Translations under genes and position numbers: made by a program
Shown here: positions 1 to 8,036 of the stretch, in pieces
Layout: each line of letters starts with the position of its first letter
Position numbering within the stretch: the first letter of the stretch is position 1
The notes under the pieces: model-generated
Told to the model about the DNA's origin: nothing
The model's input: only the letters and a program-made list of their open reading frames with translations
Database searches by the model: none
DNA from: Allorhizocola rhizosphaerae
Lineage (GTDB): Bacteria > Actinomycetota > Actinomycetes > Mycobacteriales > Micromonosporaceae
Length of the DNA stretch: 45,725 nucleotides
Reading direction: 5' to 3'
Assembly (NCBI RefSeq): GCF_003426775.1
Contig: NZ_QJUG01000047.1
Location: 1 to 45,725 of the forward strand

Positions 1-2091
1 GATGACGACCGCGCGCGGGCCGTTGACCGCGGCCAGCGAGATCGGGCCGTCCACCGCGGCCAGCAGCTCGGCGACCTCGGCCTCGTCGGCCTGGGCCGCG
101 GCCATCGCGCCGCCCGTCGGCAGGGCCTGCATCAGCCGGCCCCGCGCGGCGACGAGAGTGGCGGCATCGGCCAGCGACAGCACCCCGGCGACGTGTGCCG
201 CGGCGATCTCGCCGATCGAGTGCCCGCACACCAGATCGGGAGTCACGCCCCAGGACTCGACGAGCCGGAACAGCGCGACCTCGACGGCAAACAGCGCCGG
301 CTGCGTGTAGCCGGTGTCGTCCAGCCCGTCACCGCGCTCGATCACTTCGCGCAGCGGCCTCGGCAACAGCGGGTCGAGCGCGGCGCACGCGGCGTCGAAA
401 GCGGCGGCGTACTCAGGGTGTGCCTCATACAGCTCAAGACCCATCCCGATGCGCTGCGCGCCTTGCCCGGTGAACAGGACGGCCAGTGCGCCCCCGACGG
501 TCTGGCCCGTGTGCACGCGTGCCGAGGGCGACCCTGCCGCCAGCGCCGCCAGGCCGGCAAGCAGCTCGTCACGGCTGGCGCCCGCGATGACGGCGCGGTG
601 CTCGAACGCGGTCCGCGTGGTGGCCAGGGACCACGCCACGTCGATCGGGTCGTCGAGGGCCCACCCTTCCAGCGCTCGGGCCTGGTCTCGCAGGGCCGGC
701 GCGCTGCGCGCGGACAACGGCCAGAGGATGGCCGGCGGCGCGTCGGCCGGGACCGGCACCGTGGCCGGCGCGCCGGGCCGCTCACTGAGCACGAGGTGAC
801 AATTGGTGCCGCCCATGCCGAAGCTGCTGACACCGGCGATCAATGTGTCGTGCGGGCGTGGCCACGGCGCGAGCTCACGCGCCACCGACAGGCGTAGCTC
901 GTCGAGCGGGATAGCCGGGTTGGGGGTCTCGAAGTTGAGGCTGGGTGGGATCTCCCGGTGGTGCAGCGCCAGCGCCGCCTTGATCAGGCCCGTCACACCC
1001 GCGGCGCCCTCAAGGTGTCCCACGTTGGTCTTCACCGACCCGACGACGAGCGGCTGAACCTGTGCGGAGCGGGGCGCGCCAAGCACCGCGCCGAGCGCCG
1101 TCGCCTCGATCGGGTCGCCGACGCGGGTCCCGGTGCCGTGCAGCTCGACATATTGCACCTGGGCGGGATCGATGCGCGCCGCAGCGTATGCGGCTCGCAG
1201 CACCTCCGCCTGCCCTTCGGCGCTGGGGGTGGTCAGCGTGTCTCCGACACCGTTGTTGATCGCGCCGCCGCGGATGACGCAGTAGATCGTGTCGCCGTCG
1301 GCCAAGGCCGCGGCCAGTGGTTTGAGCAGTACGGCCCCGCCACCCTCGCCGCGGACGTAGCCGTTGGCGCGGGCGTCGAAGGTGTAGCAGCGCCCATCGG
1401 GCGACAGCCCGCCCCACTTGCTGGAGATAATCGAGCTCTCCGGCAGCAGGCTCAGGTTGACGCCGCCGGCGATGGCCGCGTCAGACTCGCCCTTGCGCAG
1501 GCTCTCGCACGCCAGGTGCACGGCCGACAACGAGGACGACTGTCCACTGTCGACGGTGAGGCTGGGGCCGTGCACACCAAGGAAATGCGACAGCCGGCTG
1601 GACAGAATGCTGCGCTGTATGCCGGGCGCGGTGTGCTGGGACGCCGCGCCGACACCGTCGCGGTAGACCAGCTTGGCGTAGTCGTCCCAGATCGCCCCTA
1701 CGAAGACGGCCAGGCGCGTGCCGCGGACCGACGCGGGCAGCACACCCGCGTCCTCCAGCACCTCCCAGCCCAGTTCGAGCATGAGGCGCTGCTGCGGGTC
1801 CATGGCCGCGGCCTCGCGGGGCGAGATGTGGAAGAACGGTGCGTCGAACCGGTCGACCCCGTCGAGGAAAGATCCCCACATCGACGTCATGCGGCCGGGT
1901 GCCAGCGGGTTGGGGTCATAGGCGGCCGAAGCGTCCCAGCGGTCGGGCGGAACCTCGGTAACCGTCTGACCGCCGGTGCGCAGCAGCTCCCAGAAGTCGC
2001 GCCCGGAGCCAACCCCGGGCAGCCGAACCGAGATTCCCACTACTGCGATCGAGTCTGCCTCCCGTGCGCCGGGATTCACCGAATTAGTCAT
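1..2091 (-). CDS. Modular type I polyketide synthase, KSQ-AT loading module (partial, runs off the left edge)
   Basis: The first 697 residues of a type I PKS. A ketosynthase domain starts almost at once (VVGISVRLPG near residue 17), with no N-terminal docking helix, as expected for the first protein of an assembly line. The active-site motif reads DSGQSSSL with Gln184 where extending ketosynthases have Cys; the two His motifs (HGTGT and KTNVGH) are kept. This is the KSQ signature of loading modules, which decarboxylate a malonyl- or methylmalonyl-ACP to make the starter unit. The acyltransferase follows, with GHSIGE around Ser625. The Ile version is commoner in malonyl-selective domains, so an acetate starter is inferred, but the second specificity motif lies outside the window. 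Start ATG at 2091 gives MTNSVNPG. It is divergent from the SDR gene at 2341. Confidence 0.93.
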   Translation of the reverse strand, partial: MTNSVNPGAREADSIAVVGISVRLPGVGSGRDFWELLRTGGQTVTEVPPDRWDASAAYDPNPLAPGRMTSMWGSFLDGVDRFDAPFFHISPREAAAMDPQQRLMLELGWEVLEDAGVLPASVRGTRLAVFVGAIWDDYAKLVYRDGVGAASQHTAPGIQRSILSSRLSHFLGVHGPSLTVDSGQSSSLSAVHLACESLRKGESDAAIAGGVNLSLLPESSIISSKWGGLSPDGRCYTFDARANGYVRGEGGGAVLLKPLAAALADGDTIYCVIRGGAINNGVGDTLTTPSAEGQAEVLRAAYAAARIDPAQVQYVELHGTGTRVGDPIEATALGAVLGAPRSAQVQPLVVGSVKTNVGHLEGAAGVTGLIKAALALHHREIPPSLNFETPNPAIPLDELRLSVARELAPWPRPHDTLIAGVSSFGMGGTNCHLVLSERPGAPATVPVPADAPPAILWPLSARSAPALRDQARALEGWALDDPIDVAWSLATTRTAFEHRAVIAGASRDELLAGLAALAAGSPSARVHTGQTVGGALAVLFTGQGAQRIGMGLELYEAHPEYAAAFDAACAALDPLLPRPLREVIERGDGLDDTGYTQPALFAVEVALFRLVESWGVTPDLVCGHSIGEIAAAHVAGVLSLADAATLVAARGRLMQALPTGGAMAAAQADEAEVAELLAAVDGPISLAAVNGPRAVVI

Positions 2092-2193
2092 CTCCCCGCC
2101 TCACCACACAGCCATGCCGGATCCAGGGCATAGAAGTGCCCAAAGAGAAACAGCAATGGCACTAGGCTCCGCGCCGGGCTGCCGGGACGGCAA

Positions 2194-2223
2194 CCCCTAC
2201 AAATCCCCTAATGCGCATAGGGG
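2194..2223. promoter_or_regulatory. Paired TAGGGG motifs in the PKS / SDR divergent promoter
   Basis: CCCCTA occurs at 2194-2199 and 2205-2210, exactly 11 bp apart, and an opposing TAGGGG at 2218-2223. The last two copies form the near-palindrome CCCCTAATGCGCATAGGGG. Read on the minus strand, the first two copies are TAGGGG-N5-TAGGGG, the same arrangement found at 6218-6234. A -10-like TACGCT (2235-2240) lies 11 bp beyond the last copy on the plus strand. One-helical-turn direct repeats are typical of SARP sites; a LuxR/LAL regulator is the alternative. Function is inferred. Confidence 0.55.
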
Positions 2224-2340
2224 GCTGTCGTTGTTACGCTCCCGATGTCTCGTTCCGCGCCCGGTGGTGCGCCGTGTGCGCTTTCCCGCCACCGTGCAGG
2301 CGGAAGCCGTACCGAAAAATCCTTCCGGAGCGTCGCGAAA

Positions 2341-3105
2341 ATGGATCTGGGCCTGAAGAACAAGGTGGCCATCGTCACCGGTGCCAGCGGGGGCATCGGC
2401 CAAGCCACCGCCCTGGCCTTGGCGGCCGAGGGCGCCCGGGTGCTCGGCACCTACCACAGCAACCCACAGGGCGCCAAAGAGCTGCTGGAGCACGCCGAGC
2501 GCACCGGGACGGAGGCGCTGACCATGCGCCTGGATCTGTCCGATCCCGACTCGATCCAGGCAGTGGTCGACGGCGCGGCCGGGCAGTGGGGCGCGGTGCA
2601 CATCCTGGTCAACAACGCCGTGGCACTGCCGCCGTTTCCGGCACACGGGGAGCTGTTCGAGCACGCGCCGGCGCATCGCTTCGCCGACTCGCTGACCAGC
2701 AATCTGATGGGGCCATACCTGTTCAGCCGCGCCGCGGTCGGGCACATGCGTGCGGCGGGGTGGGGCCGCATCGTTCACGTGTCGTCCACCTTCGCCGACG
2801 ACGGTTTTCCGGGGCGCGCGCCATACGCCGCCGCCAAGTCCGGCCTGCACGGCCTGACCAAGGTGATGTCCCGAGAGCTGGCCCGCGTCGGCATCCTCAC
2901 CAACGTGGTGATGCCCGGCTTCATCCCGGCCAAGGGCCAGCCGCAGTCGCTCATCCAATACGCGTCGGCCGCCGCCGCCACCAAGCGCACCACCTCCGCC
3001 GGAGATGTGGCCGCGACCATCGCGTTTCTGTGCTCGGCAGCCAACTCCAACATCACCGGCCAGGTGGTCCGGGTCGACGGCCACTTCCTCACACCTGCGC
3101 CCTGA
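2341..3105 (+). CDS. Short-chain dehydrogenase/reductase
   Basis: 254-residue classical SDR, NAD(P)-dependent oxidoreductase. The Rossmann motif TGASGGIG starts near residue 13, the structural NNAV motif follows near residue 95, and the catalytic Ser-Tyr-Lys set is seen in VSSTF and YAAAK. The length is normal for the family. I chose ATG 2341 (MDLGLKNKVAIVTG) because it begins right before the cofactor domain; an upstream in-frame ATG at 2245 would add an Arg-rich tail without similarity. A GGAG-like ribosome site is just upstream. It is the first gene of an operon with the P450, ferredoxin and exporter, so it probably makes or tailors the polyketide; the substrate cannot be read from sequence. 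Confidence 0.9.
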   Translation: MDLGLKNKVAIVTGASGGIGQATALALAAEGARVLGTYHSNPQGAKELLEHAERTGTEALTMRLDLSDPDSIQAVVDGAAGQWGAVHILVNNAVALPPFPAHGELFEHAPAHRFADSLTSNLMGPYLFSRAAVGHMRAAGWGRIVHVSSTFADDGFPGRAPYAAAKSGLHGLTKVMSRELARVGILTNVVMPGFIPAKGQPQSLIQYASAAAATKRTTSAGDVAATIAFLCSAANSNITGQVVRVDGHFLTPAP

Positions 3106-3137
3106 AAGCGCGTACCTTCCGCGGTGATTGGAAAAGC

Positions 3138-4340
3138 ATGAACGAAGACAACGACACCAGTGCGCTCCCGGAGCTGCCGATGACGCGGGAGTGCCCCTAC
3201 CATCCGCCGGCCGGTTACGAACAGCTGCGGGCCATCGGACCGGTGACGCGGGTGCGCCAGTTTGACGGCCGTCCGGTGTGGGCGGTCACCGGCCACCTGG
3301 AGACTCGGGAGCTGCTGTCGAGCCCGCACATGTCGGTGAACCGCTTCCACCCCAACTTCCCGATGCCGATCCCGGCGCTGACCCAGCTGCAGAGCCCCCG
3401 CACGCCCGCGATCGGGGCACTGATCCGCACCGATCCACCGGAGCACACCCGCCAGCGCCGCGACATCCTGCCCAGCTTCACGCTCAAGAAGATCGCCGTG
3501 CTGAAGCCGCGCATCGAGCAGATCGTGGAGGACCGGCTCGACGCCATCCTGGCCAAGGGACCGACCGTCGATCTCGTTGAGGAATACACCAAACCCGCTG
3601 TGGCGATGGTGCTTTCCCAACTTCTGGGGGTACCGTTCGCCGACCGCGAATACTTCGAAGACCTCACCTACCGGCGCTTCGACCCGGCCCAGGTCGTCGA
3701 CGCGCTCAGCGATCTCACCGACTATCTGGCGCAGCTGTTGCGGGCCAAGGAAACCGAGCCCGGTGACGGCCTGCTCGACGACCTGGTGGGCAAGGTGCTC
3801 GCCGGTGAGCTCGACCGCGACGAACTCGTGAAATACGCGCTGGTGCTGGTGATCGCCGGGCAGGAGACCACCGCCAACACCATCGCGCTCAGCGTGCTGA
3901 CCCTGCTTGAGCACCCCGACCAGCTCGCGCTGCTGCTCGACGACCCGTCGCTGTGGCCAAACGCGGTCGAGGAGCTGCTGCGCTTCCTGGCCATCACGGG
4001 CGGGCTCTCGCGCGTGGCCACCGCCGACATCACCATCGGCGACCTGACGATCCGCGACGGCGACGGCCTGATCTTTCTCAACCCGGGCGCCAATCGAGAC
4101 GAGGCCCAGTTCGACCGGCCCAACGAGCTTGACGTGCGGCGTACCGTGCGCAACCACCTGACGTTCGGCTTCGGCATCCATCAGTGCATCGGGCAAAATC
4201 TGGCTCGGGTCGAGCTGGAGGTCGCGCTGCGGCGCCTGTTCGCCCGCATTCCCGCCCTTGCCCTGGCGGCACCCATGGAGCAGATCCCGATGCGCCAAGG
4301 GCTGGTCTTCGGCCTGGCAGAACTGCCGGTGACGTGGTGA
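3138..4340 (+). CDS. Cytochrome P450, CYP105-like
   Basis: 400-residue bacterial class I P450. The I-helix oxygen-activation motif reads AGQETT, the K-helix ExxR is EELLR, and the haem loop is FGFGIHQCIGQNLAR with the thiolate ligand Cys350. The Gln before Cys and the QNLAR tail are most like the CYP105 group, a tentative subfamily call. It overlaps its ferredoxin gene by 4 bases (GTGA), so the electron donor is made together with it. Probable role: hydroxylation or epoxidation of the polyketide from the adjacent PKS. Start ATG 3138 is 32 bases after the SDR stop. Confidence 0.95.
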   Translation: MNEDNDTSALPELPMTRECPYHPPAGYEQLRAIGPVTRVRQFDGRPVWAVTGHLETRELLSSPHMSVNRFHPNFPMPIPALTQLQSPRTPAIGALIRTDPPEHTRQRRDILPSFTLKKIAVLKPRIEQIVEDRLDAILAKGPTVDLVEEYTKPAVAMVLSQLLGVPFADREYFEDLTYRRFDPAQVVDALSDLTDYLAQLLRAKETEPGDGLLDDLVGKVLAGELDRDELVKYALVLVIAGQETTANTIALSVLTLLEHPDQLALLLDDPSLWPNAVEELLRFLAITGGLSRVATADITIGDLTIRDGDGLIFLNPGANRDEAQFDRPNELDVRRTVRNHLTFGFGIHQCIGQNLARVELEVALRRLFARIPALALAAPMEQIPMRQGLVFGLAELPVTW

Positions 4341-4552
4341 GCGGCGCGCGCAGGCTGGTGCCAAGCGGCGACGCCACCCGGTGCGTCGGTGCCGGGCAGT
4401 GCGTGCTGACCGCGCCCGAGGTGTTCGATCAGGACGACGACGGCACCGTGGTCGTGCTGGCCGAGGAGGTCGACGAGAGCTACCGTGCGCTCCTCGCCGA
4501 GGCGGCATACCTTTGCCCCGCATCGGCAATCAGCTTCGCTGAACACGGCTGA
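4337..4552 (+). CDS. 3Fe-4S-type P450 ferredoxin
   Basis: 71-residue ferredoxin of the type that feeds electrons to actinobacterial P450s. Cluster ligands are visible as CVGAGQC (C-x5-C) near residues 16-22 and a distal CP in YLCPAS; the four-cysteine spacing of 2[4Fe-4S] proteins is absent. The APEVFDQDDDG stretch between the Cys groups is characteristic. The GTG start at 4337 overlaps the P450 stop, which indicates translational coupling. A ferredoxin reductase is not in the window and would be supplied from elsewhere. Confidence 0.93.
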   Translation: MSGARRLVPSGDATRCVGAGQCVLTAPEVFDQDDDGTVVVLAEEVDESYRALLAEAAYLCPASAISFAEHG

Positions 4553-4592
4553 CCGGCCGCCGCATTCCGTACCGACTCAAGGAAGACAAAAC

Positions 4593-6062
4593 ATGGCGAC
4601 AACCGATGCGGCGACCAGCGCGGCGCAGACCGAACGCGGACCGTCGAGCCGATGGACCGGCCTGGCCGTGATCTCACTGGCCCAGCTCATGGTCACGCTG
4701 GACTCGACCATCATCGCGGTGGCCCTGCCCTCCGCCCAGGACGAGGTGGGCCTCACCGACGTCAGCCGGCAGTGGGCCGTCACCGCCTATGCACTGACCT
4801 TCGGCGGCTTGCTGCTGTTGGGCGGGCGCATCGGCGACCACATGGGACGCAAGTGGTCGCTCATCATCGGTGTGGCCGGGTTCGCCGTGGCCTCGGCGCT
4901 TGGCGGTGCGGCCGGCACCGCGGAGCTGCTGGTGGCGGCGCGGGCGCTGCAGGGTGTGTTCGCCGCGCTGATCGCCCCGGCGACGCTGTCGCTGATCAGT
5001 CTGACGTTCCTCGACCCGGGCGAGCGGGCCCGCGCGTTCGGCATCTTCACCGCGACCTCGATGTCCGGTGGCGCCACGGGTCTCGTGCTCGGCGGCGCCC
5101 TGACCACGTTGGTGGACTGGCGCTGGTGTCTCTACGTCAACGTGCCGATCGCCCTGGTCATCCTGATCGGCGGCTGGCTGACCGTGCCGAGCACGCACGG
5201 CCGGCACGGGGCGCGGCTCGACGTGCCGGGCGCGGTGCTCGGGACGCTGGGCCTGCTGGCCGTGATCTACGGGCTCGGCGAGGCGGGCAACCTTGGCTGG
5301 TCGTCGCCGATCATCATCGGTGCGCTGCTGGTCGGCGTGCTGCTGCTGGCGTCGTTTGTGGTGGTGGAGACAAAGGTGAGCGCACCGATGCTGCCGCTGC
5401 GCGTGCTCACCAACCGCAACAGTGGTGGGGCGTTCCTGGCCATGGCGATCTCCGCCTTCTGCATGCTGGGCATGTTCCTCGGCATGACCTATCAGCTCCA
5501 GTCGGTCATGGGCTACAAAGCGATACAGGCCGGTTTGGCGTTTCTCGCCTACATCGTCACCGCCGCGATCTACTCCACGCGCGTGGCGCCCAAGCTGCTG
5601 CTGCGGGTGCGACCCGGCGTGATGATCTCGTCGGGGCTGGTGATTTCCGCGATCGGGCTGTTCCTGCTGACGCGGCTCACGCCGGAGTCGACATATCTGG
5701 TCGACATTTTCCCGGCGTTGTTCCTCTTCGGCATCGGCGTGGGAAATATCGCGGTACCCATCTTCAGCACCGCGATGTCGGCCGCGGACAGCCGCGACGC
5801 GGGCATCGTCTCCGCGGTGGTCAGCACATCCCAGCAGATCGGCGGGTCGATCGGCACCGCGCTGCTCAACACGGTGTCCACCGTGACCGCGGCGGGCTAC
5901 CTGCTCAGCCATCCGGGCGGGACCGGCGCTGCGTCTGCGGCGATGGTGCACGGCCTGACTGTCGCGTGCGCCGTCGCGGGCGGTGTGGCGCTGGTGGGCG
6001 CGATTGCCGCACGCTTGCTCATCGACATCGACCCACGGAAGAAGCAGACCGTATCCTCCTGA
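4593..6062 (+). CDS. MFS drug/metabolite exporter, DHA2 (EmrB/QacA) family
   Basis: 489-residue integral membrane protein with about 14 predicted helices. The first helix contains the DHA2 signature LDSTIIAVALPSAQ, and the loop 2-3 motif GGRIGDHMGRK follows. The middle part carries extra helices typical of 14-TMS proton antiporters. The AAGG-type ribosome site at 4579-4585 supports the ATG at 4593. It is the last gene of the SDR-P450-ferredoxin operon beside the PKS, so export of, and self-protection from, the polyketide product is the likely job. Its stop overlaps a 21-bp tandem repeat. Confidence 0.93.
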   Translation: MATTDAATSAAQTERGPSSRWTGLAVISLAQLMVTLDSTIIAVALPSAQDEVGLTDVSRQWAVTAYALTFGGLLLLGGRIGDHMGRKWSLIIGVAGFAVASALGGAAGTAELLVAARALQGVFAALIAPATLSLISLTFLDPGERARAFGIFTATSMSGGATGLVLGGALTTLVDWRWCLYVNVPIALVILIGGWLTVPSTHGRHGARLDVPGAVLGTLGLLAVIYGLGEAGNLGWSSPIIIGALLVGVLLLASFVVVETKVSAPMLPLRVLTNRNSGGAFLAMAISAFCMLGMFLGMTYQLQSVMGYKAIQAGLAFLAYIVTAAIYSTRVAPKLLLRVRPGVMISSGLVISAIGLFLLTRLTPESTYLVDIFPALFLFGIGVGNIAVPIFSTAMSAADSRDAGIVSAVVSTSQQIGGSIGTALLNTVSTVTAAGYLLSHPGGTGAASAAMVHGLTVACAVAGGVALVGAIAARLLIDIDPRKKQTVSS

Positions 6063-6095
6063 ATGGACGATCGGCCCTCCAGAATGGACGATTGG
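6055..6095. repeat. 21-bp tandem direct repeat after the exporter gene
   Basis: Two copies of CCTCC(T/A)GAATGGACGAT(C/T)GG start at 6055 and 6076. The 21-bp period equals two helical turns, so both copies face the same side of the helix. The first copy covers the exporter stop codon. It may be a binding site for a regulator of the oxidase gene downstream, or a duplication scar. Confidence 0.6.
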
Positions 6096-6109
6096 TCATT
6101 GGCAGTGTT

Positions 6110-6134
6110 CGATTACTGACAGAGACGGTAATCG
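6110..6134. promoter_or_regulatory. Inverted repeat CGATTAC-N11-GTAATCG
   Basis: Perfect 7-bp arms (6110-6116 and 6128-6134) are separated by 11 bp. The 18-bp centre spacing suits a dimeric regulator operator better than a terminator, since the arms are short and AT-containing and no T-run follows. It lies in the 295-bp gap between exporter and flavin oxidase. Confidence 0.3.
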
Positions 6135-6217
6135 GGCCCGCATAGCACCCCGCCGCAACAGCGCTCCGCGAGCCATCCGTCACAGAAGTGAGATACAGCA
6201 ACGGAAACAGCCCATCG

Positions 6218-6234
6218 TAGGGGTTAGTTAGGGG
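6218..6234 (+). promoter_or_regulatory. Direct TAGGGG repeat upstream of the flavin oxidase
   Basis: TAGGGGTTAGTTAGGGG: two TAGGGG copies 11 bp apart (6218 and 6229), the same spacing and half-site as at 2194-2210. The oxidase start is 124 bp further on. Single TAGGGG hexamers occur by chance elsewhere in the window (for example inside coding sequence near 13788), but the 11-bp pair was seen only in these two promoter regions. Confidence 0.5.
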
Positions 6235-6357
6235 TCGACTCGACCGTCACCATGCGTGATTCTCGCCTTGGCGCACACACTGACTCTCGGTCCCGTTCGA
6301 AAAGCGCTTCAAGTGCGTGCCCACGACTATTCTTTCGACCCCTCGAAGGGCTTATGC

Positions 6358-7974
6358 ATGTCCAGCCTCAGCCGAAGAATGCTCATCGCAGGAGCGGGTT
6401 CCGCGGCGGCCGGCCTCGCCACCGGCATCGTCGCCTCGCCGGCGCCCGCGCACGACCCGGGCGAGATCCCGCCGGGCCCGAGCACCATCACTCCATCCGA
6501 CACGCGCTATCCCGATGCCCAGTTACGTGGCTACAACAAACGCTTCGTGGGCACACCCGAGGCCGTGCGCATCGTCGGCAGCACCGACCATGTGATCCAA
6601 GCGGTCCGCGAGGCGGTGCGAGCGGGCAAGCGCATCGGCGTGCGCTCGGGCGGCCACTGCCTCGAAGGCCTGGTCGACGACCCCGCCGTCAAGGTGGTCA
6701 TCGACTTCACCGAGATGCGCGACATCGCGTTCGACCCGGCGCGCAACGCCTTCACCATCGAGCCCGGGGCAACCCTCGGCCAGATCTACCGCACGCTGTA
6801 CTACGGCTGGGGTGTGACCATCCCGGGCGGCGTGTGCCCGGCGGTTGGCGCGGGCGGCCACATCGTCGGGGGCGGCGTCGGTCCACTGTCGCGGCAGTTC
6901 GGGTTGGTTGCCGACCTGCTGTGCGCCGTCGAGGTCGTGGTGGTCGACGCGGCGCGCAACGTCAAGGCGATCGTGGCCACCAACAATCCGGCCGACCCCA
7001 ACTACGACCTGTGGTGGGCGCACACCGGCGGCGGTGGCGGCAACTTCGGTGTGGTGACCAAATTCTGGCTGCGCCAGCCCGGCGTCCGCTCCAGCGTCCC
7101 CACCCAGTTGTTGCCCAAGGCACCGGGCGGTTACCTGGTCGGCCGCGCCATCTGGAACTGGCCGGACATGACCGCCGCCATGTTCCGCCAGCTGTGTGCC
7201 AACTTCGGCGCATGGCACGAGCAAAACAGCGCACCGGGCTCGCCCGGCGCCGCCCTCTACGCGTCGCTGATCGCGCCACGCTTCGAAGCCGGGCGGATTC
7301 TCGTCTCGGGCCAAATCGACCCGGGCGTGTCCAGCCAGGTCGCGCTGCTGGACAGCTTCCTGGCGGCGGTCGGCGCCAACGTCGGTCCGCAGCCACTGGT
7401 CGTCAAGACCCCGGTGCAGCCCTGGCTCAACCCGACCATCTCCATTCCGGACACCGCGGTCTCCCTGGGCATCACGGGCCCGCCACGTTCGAAGACCAAG
7501 GGTGGCCTGCTCAAAAAGCGATACACCGACCAGCAGATCGACGTCGCATACCACCACCTGACCCGGGCCGACTATTCGCACAAGGCGTCGGTGTTCACCC
7601 TCGCCTCATACGGCGGCCAGATCAACGCCCTCGCCTCGGGCGCCACGGCGACCGCGCACCGCGGCTCGATCATGCTCGGTTCGGTCTTCAGCGCCTGGGA
7701 CGTGCCGGCCGACGACCAACGCCATCTCGATTGGACCCGGGCGTTCTACCGCGACATCTACGCCTCCACCGGCGGCGTGCCCGCACCCAATGACATCAAC
7801 GAGGGCACATACATCAACTGGCCGGACGTTGACCTCGCCGACCCGGCGTTCAACAGCTCCGGGTTCAGCGCGCAGGAGCTGTACTACGGCGCCAACCTGC
7901 CGCGGCTGCGCCGGATCAAGGCCAGATACGACCCGTACGGGGTGTTCCAGCACACCCTGAGCATCAGACCCTGA
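6358..7974 (+). CDS. Secreted berberine-bridge-type FAD oxidase (bicovalent flavin)
   Basis: 538-residue FAD_binding_4/BBE oxidoreductase. The N-terminus (SRRMLIAGAGSAAAG) looks like a Tat signal. Flavin attachment residues are both present: His100 in RSGGHC (8-alpha-histidyl) and Cys160 in GVCPAVGAGGH (6-S-cysteinyl). The C-terminal BBE segment YYGANLPRLRRIKARYDP completes the fold. Relatives such as SpnJ, GilR and AknOx oxidise alcohols of polyketides, so a late oxidation of the product is likely. ATG 6358 has a GAAGGG ribosome site at 6345-6350; a start at 6256 would put 34 residues before the signal. Codon 56 (6523-6525) is TTA, so translation may depend on the rare bldA-type leucine tRNA. 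Confidence 0.92.
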   Translation: MSSLSRRMLIAGAGSAAAGLATGIVASPAPAHDPGEIPPGPSTITPSDTRYPDAQLRGYNKRFVGTPEAVRIVGSTDHVIQAVREAVRAGKRIGVRSGGHCLEGLVDDPAVKVVIDFTEMRDIAFDPARNAFTIEPGATLGQIYRTLYYGWGVTIPGGVCPAVGAGGHIVGGGVGPLSRQFGLVADLLCAVEVVVVDAARNVKAIVATNNPADPNYDLWWAHTGGGGGNFGVVTKFWLRQPGVRSSVPTQLLPKAPGGYLVGRAIWNWPDMTAAMFRQLCANFGAWHEQNSAPGSPGAALYASLIAPRFEAGRILVSGQIDPGVSSQVALLDSFLAAVGANVGPQPLVVKTPVQPWLNPTISIPDTAVSLGITGPPRSKTKGGLLKKRYTDQQIDVAYHHLTRADYSHKASVFTLASYGGQINALASGATATAHRGSIMLGSVFSAWDVPADDQRHLDWTRAFYRDIYASTGGVPAPNDINEGTYINWPDVDLADPAFNSSGFSAQELYYGANLPRLRRIKARYDPYGVFQHTLSIRP

Positions 7975-7981
7975 CCACCAC

Positions 7982-8012
7982 GGTGACGCGGCGGCGCGAT
8001 CGCCGCGTCACC
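7982..8012 (+). terminator. Perfect 12-bp hairpin between the oxidase and SDR genes
   Basis: GGTGACGCGGCG (7982-7993) pairs fully with CGCCGCGTCACC (8001-8012) across a 7-base loop. It starts 8 bases after the oxidase stop and ends 24 bases before the SDR start. There is no T-run, as is usual for actinomycete terminators; it could also stabilise the upstream message. Confidence 0.6.
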
Positions 8013-8036
8013 ACAGCGCGGAAACGGAGTGCGCGC

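Noticed and set aside
2775-4529. Long open frame antisense to the SDR and P450 genes
   Set aside because: It is Arg/His/Gln-rich without motifs, and mirrors two genes with full catalytic signatures on the plus strand. High GC at third positions opens such frames.
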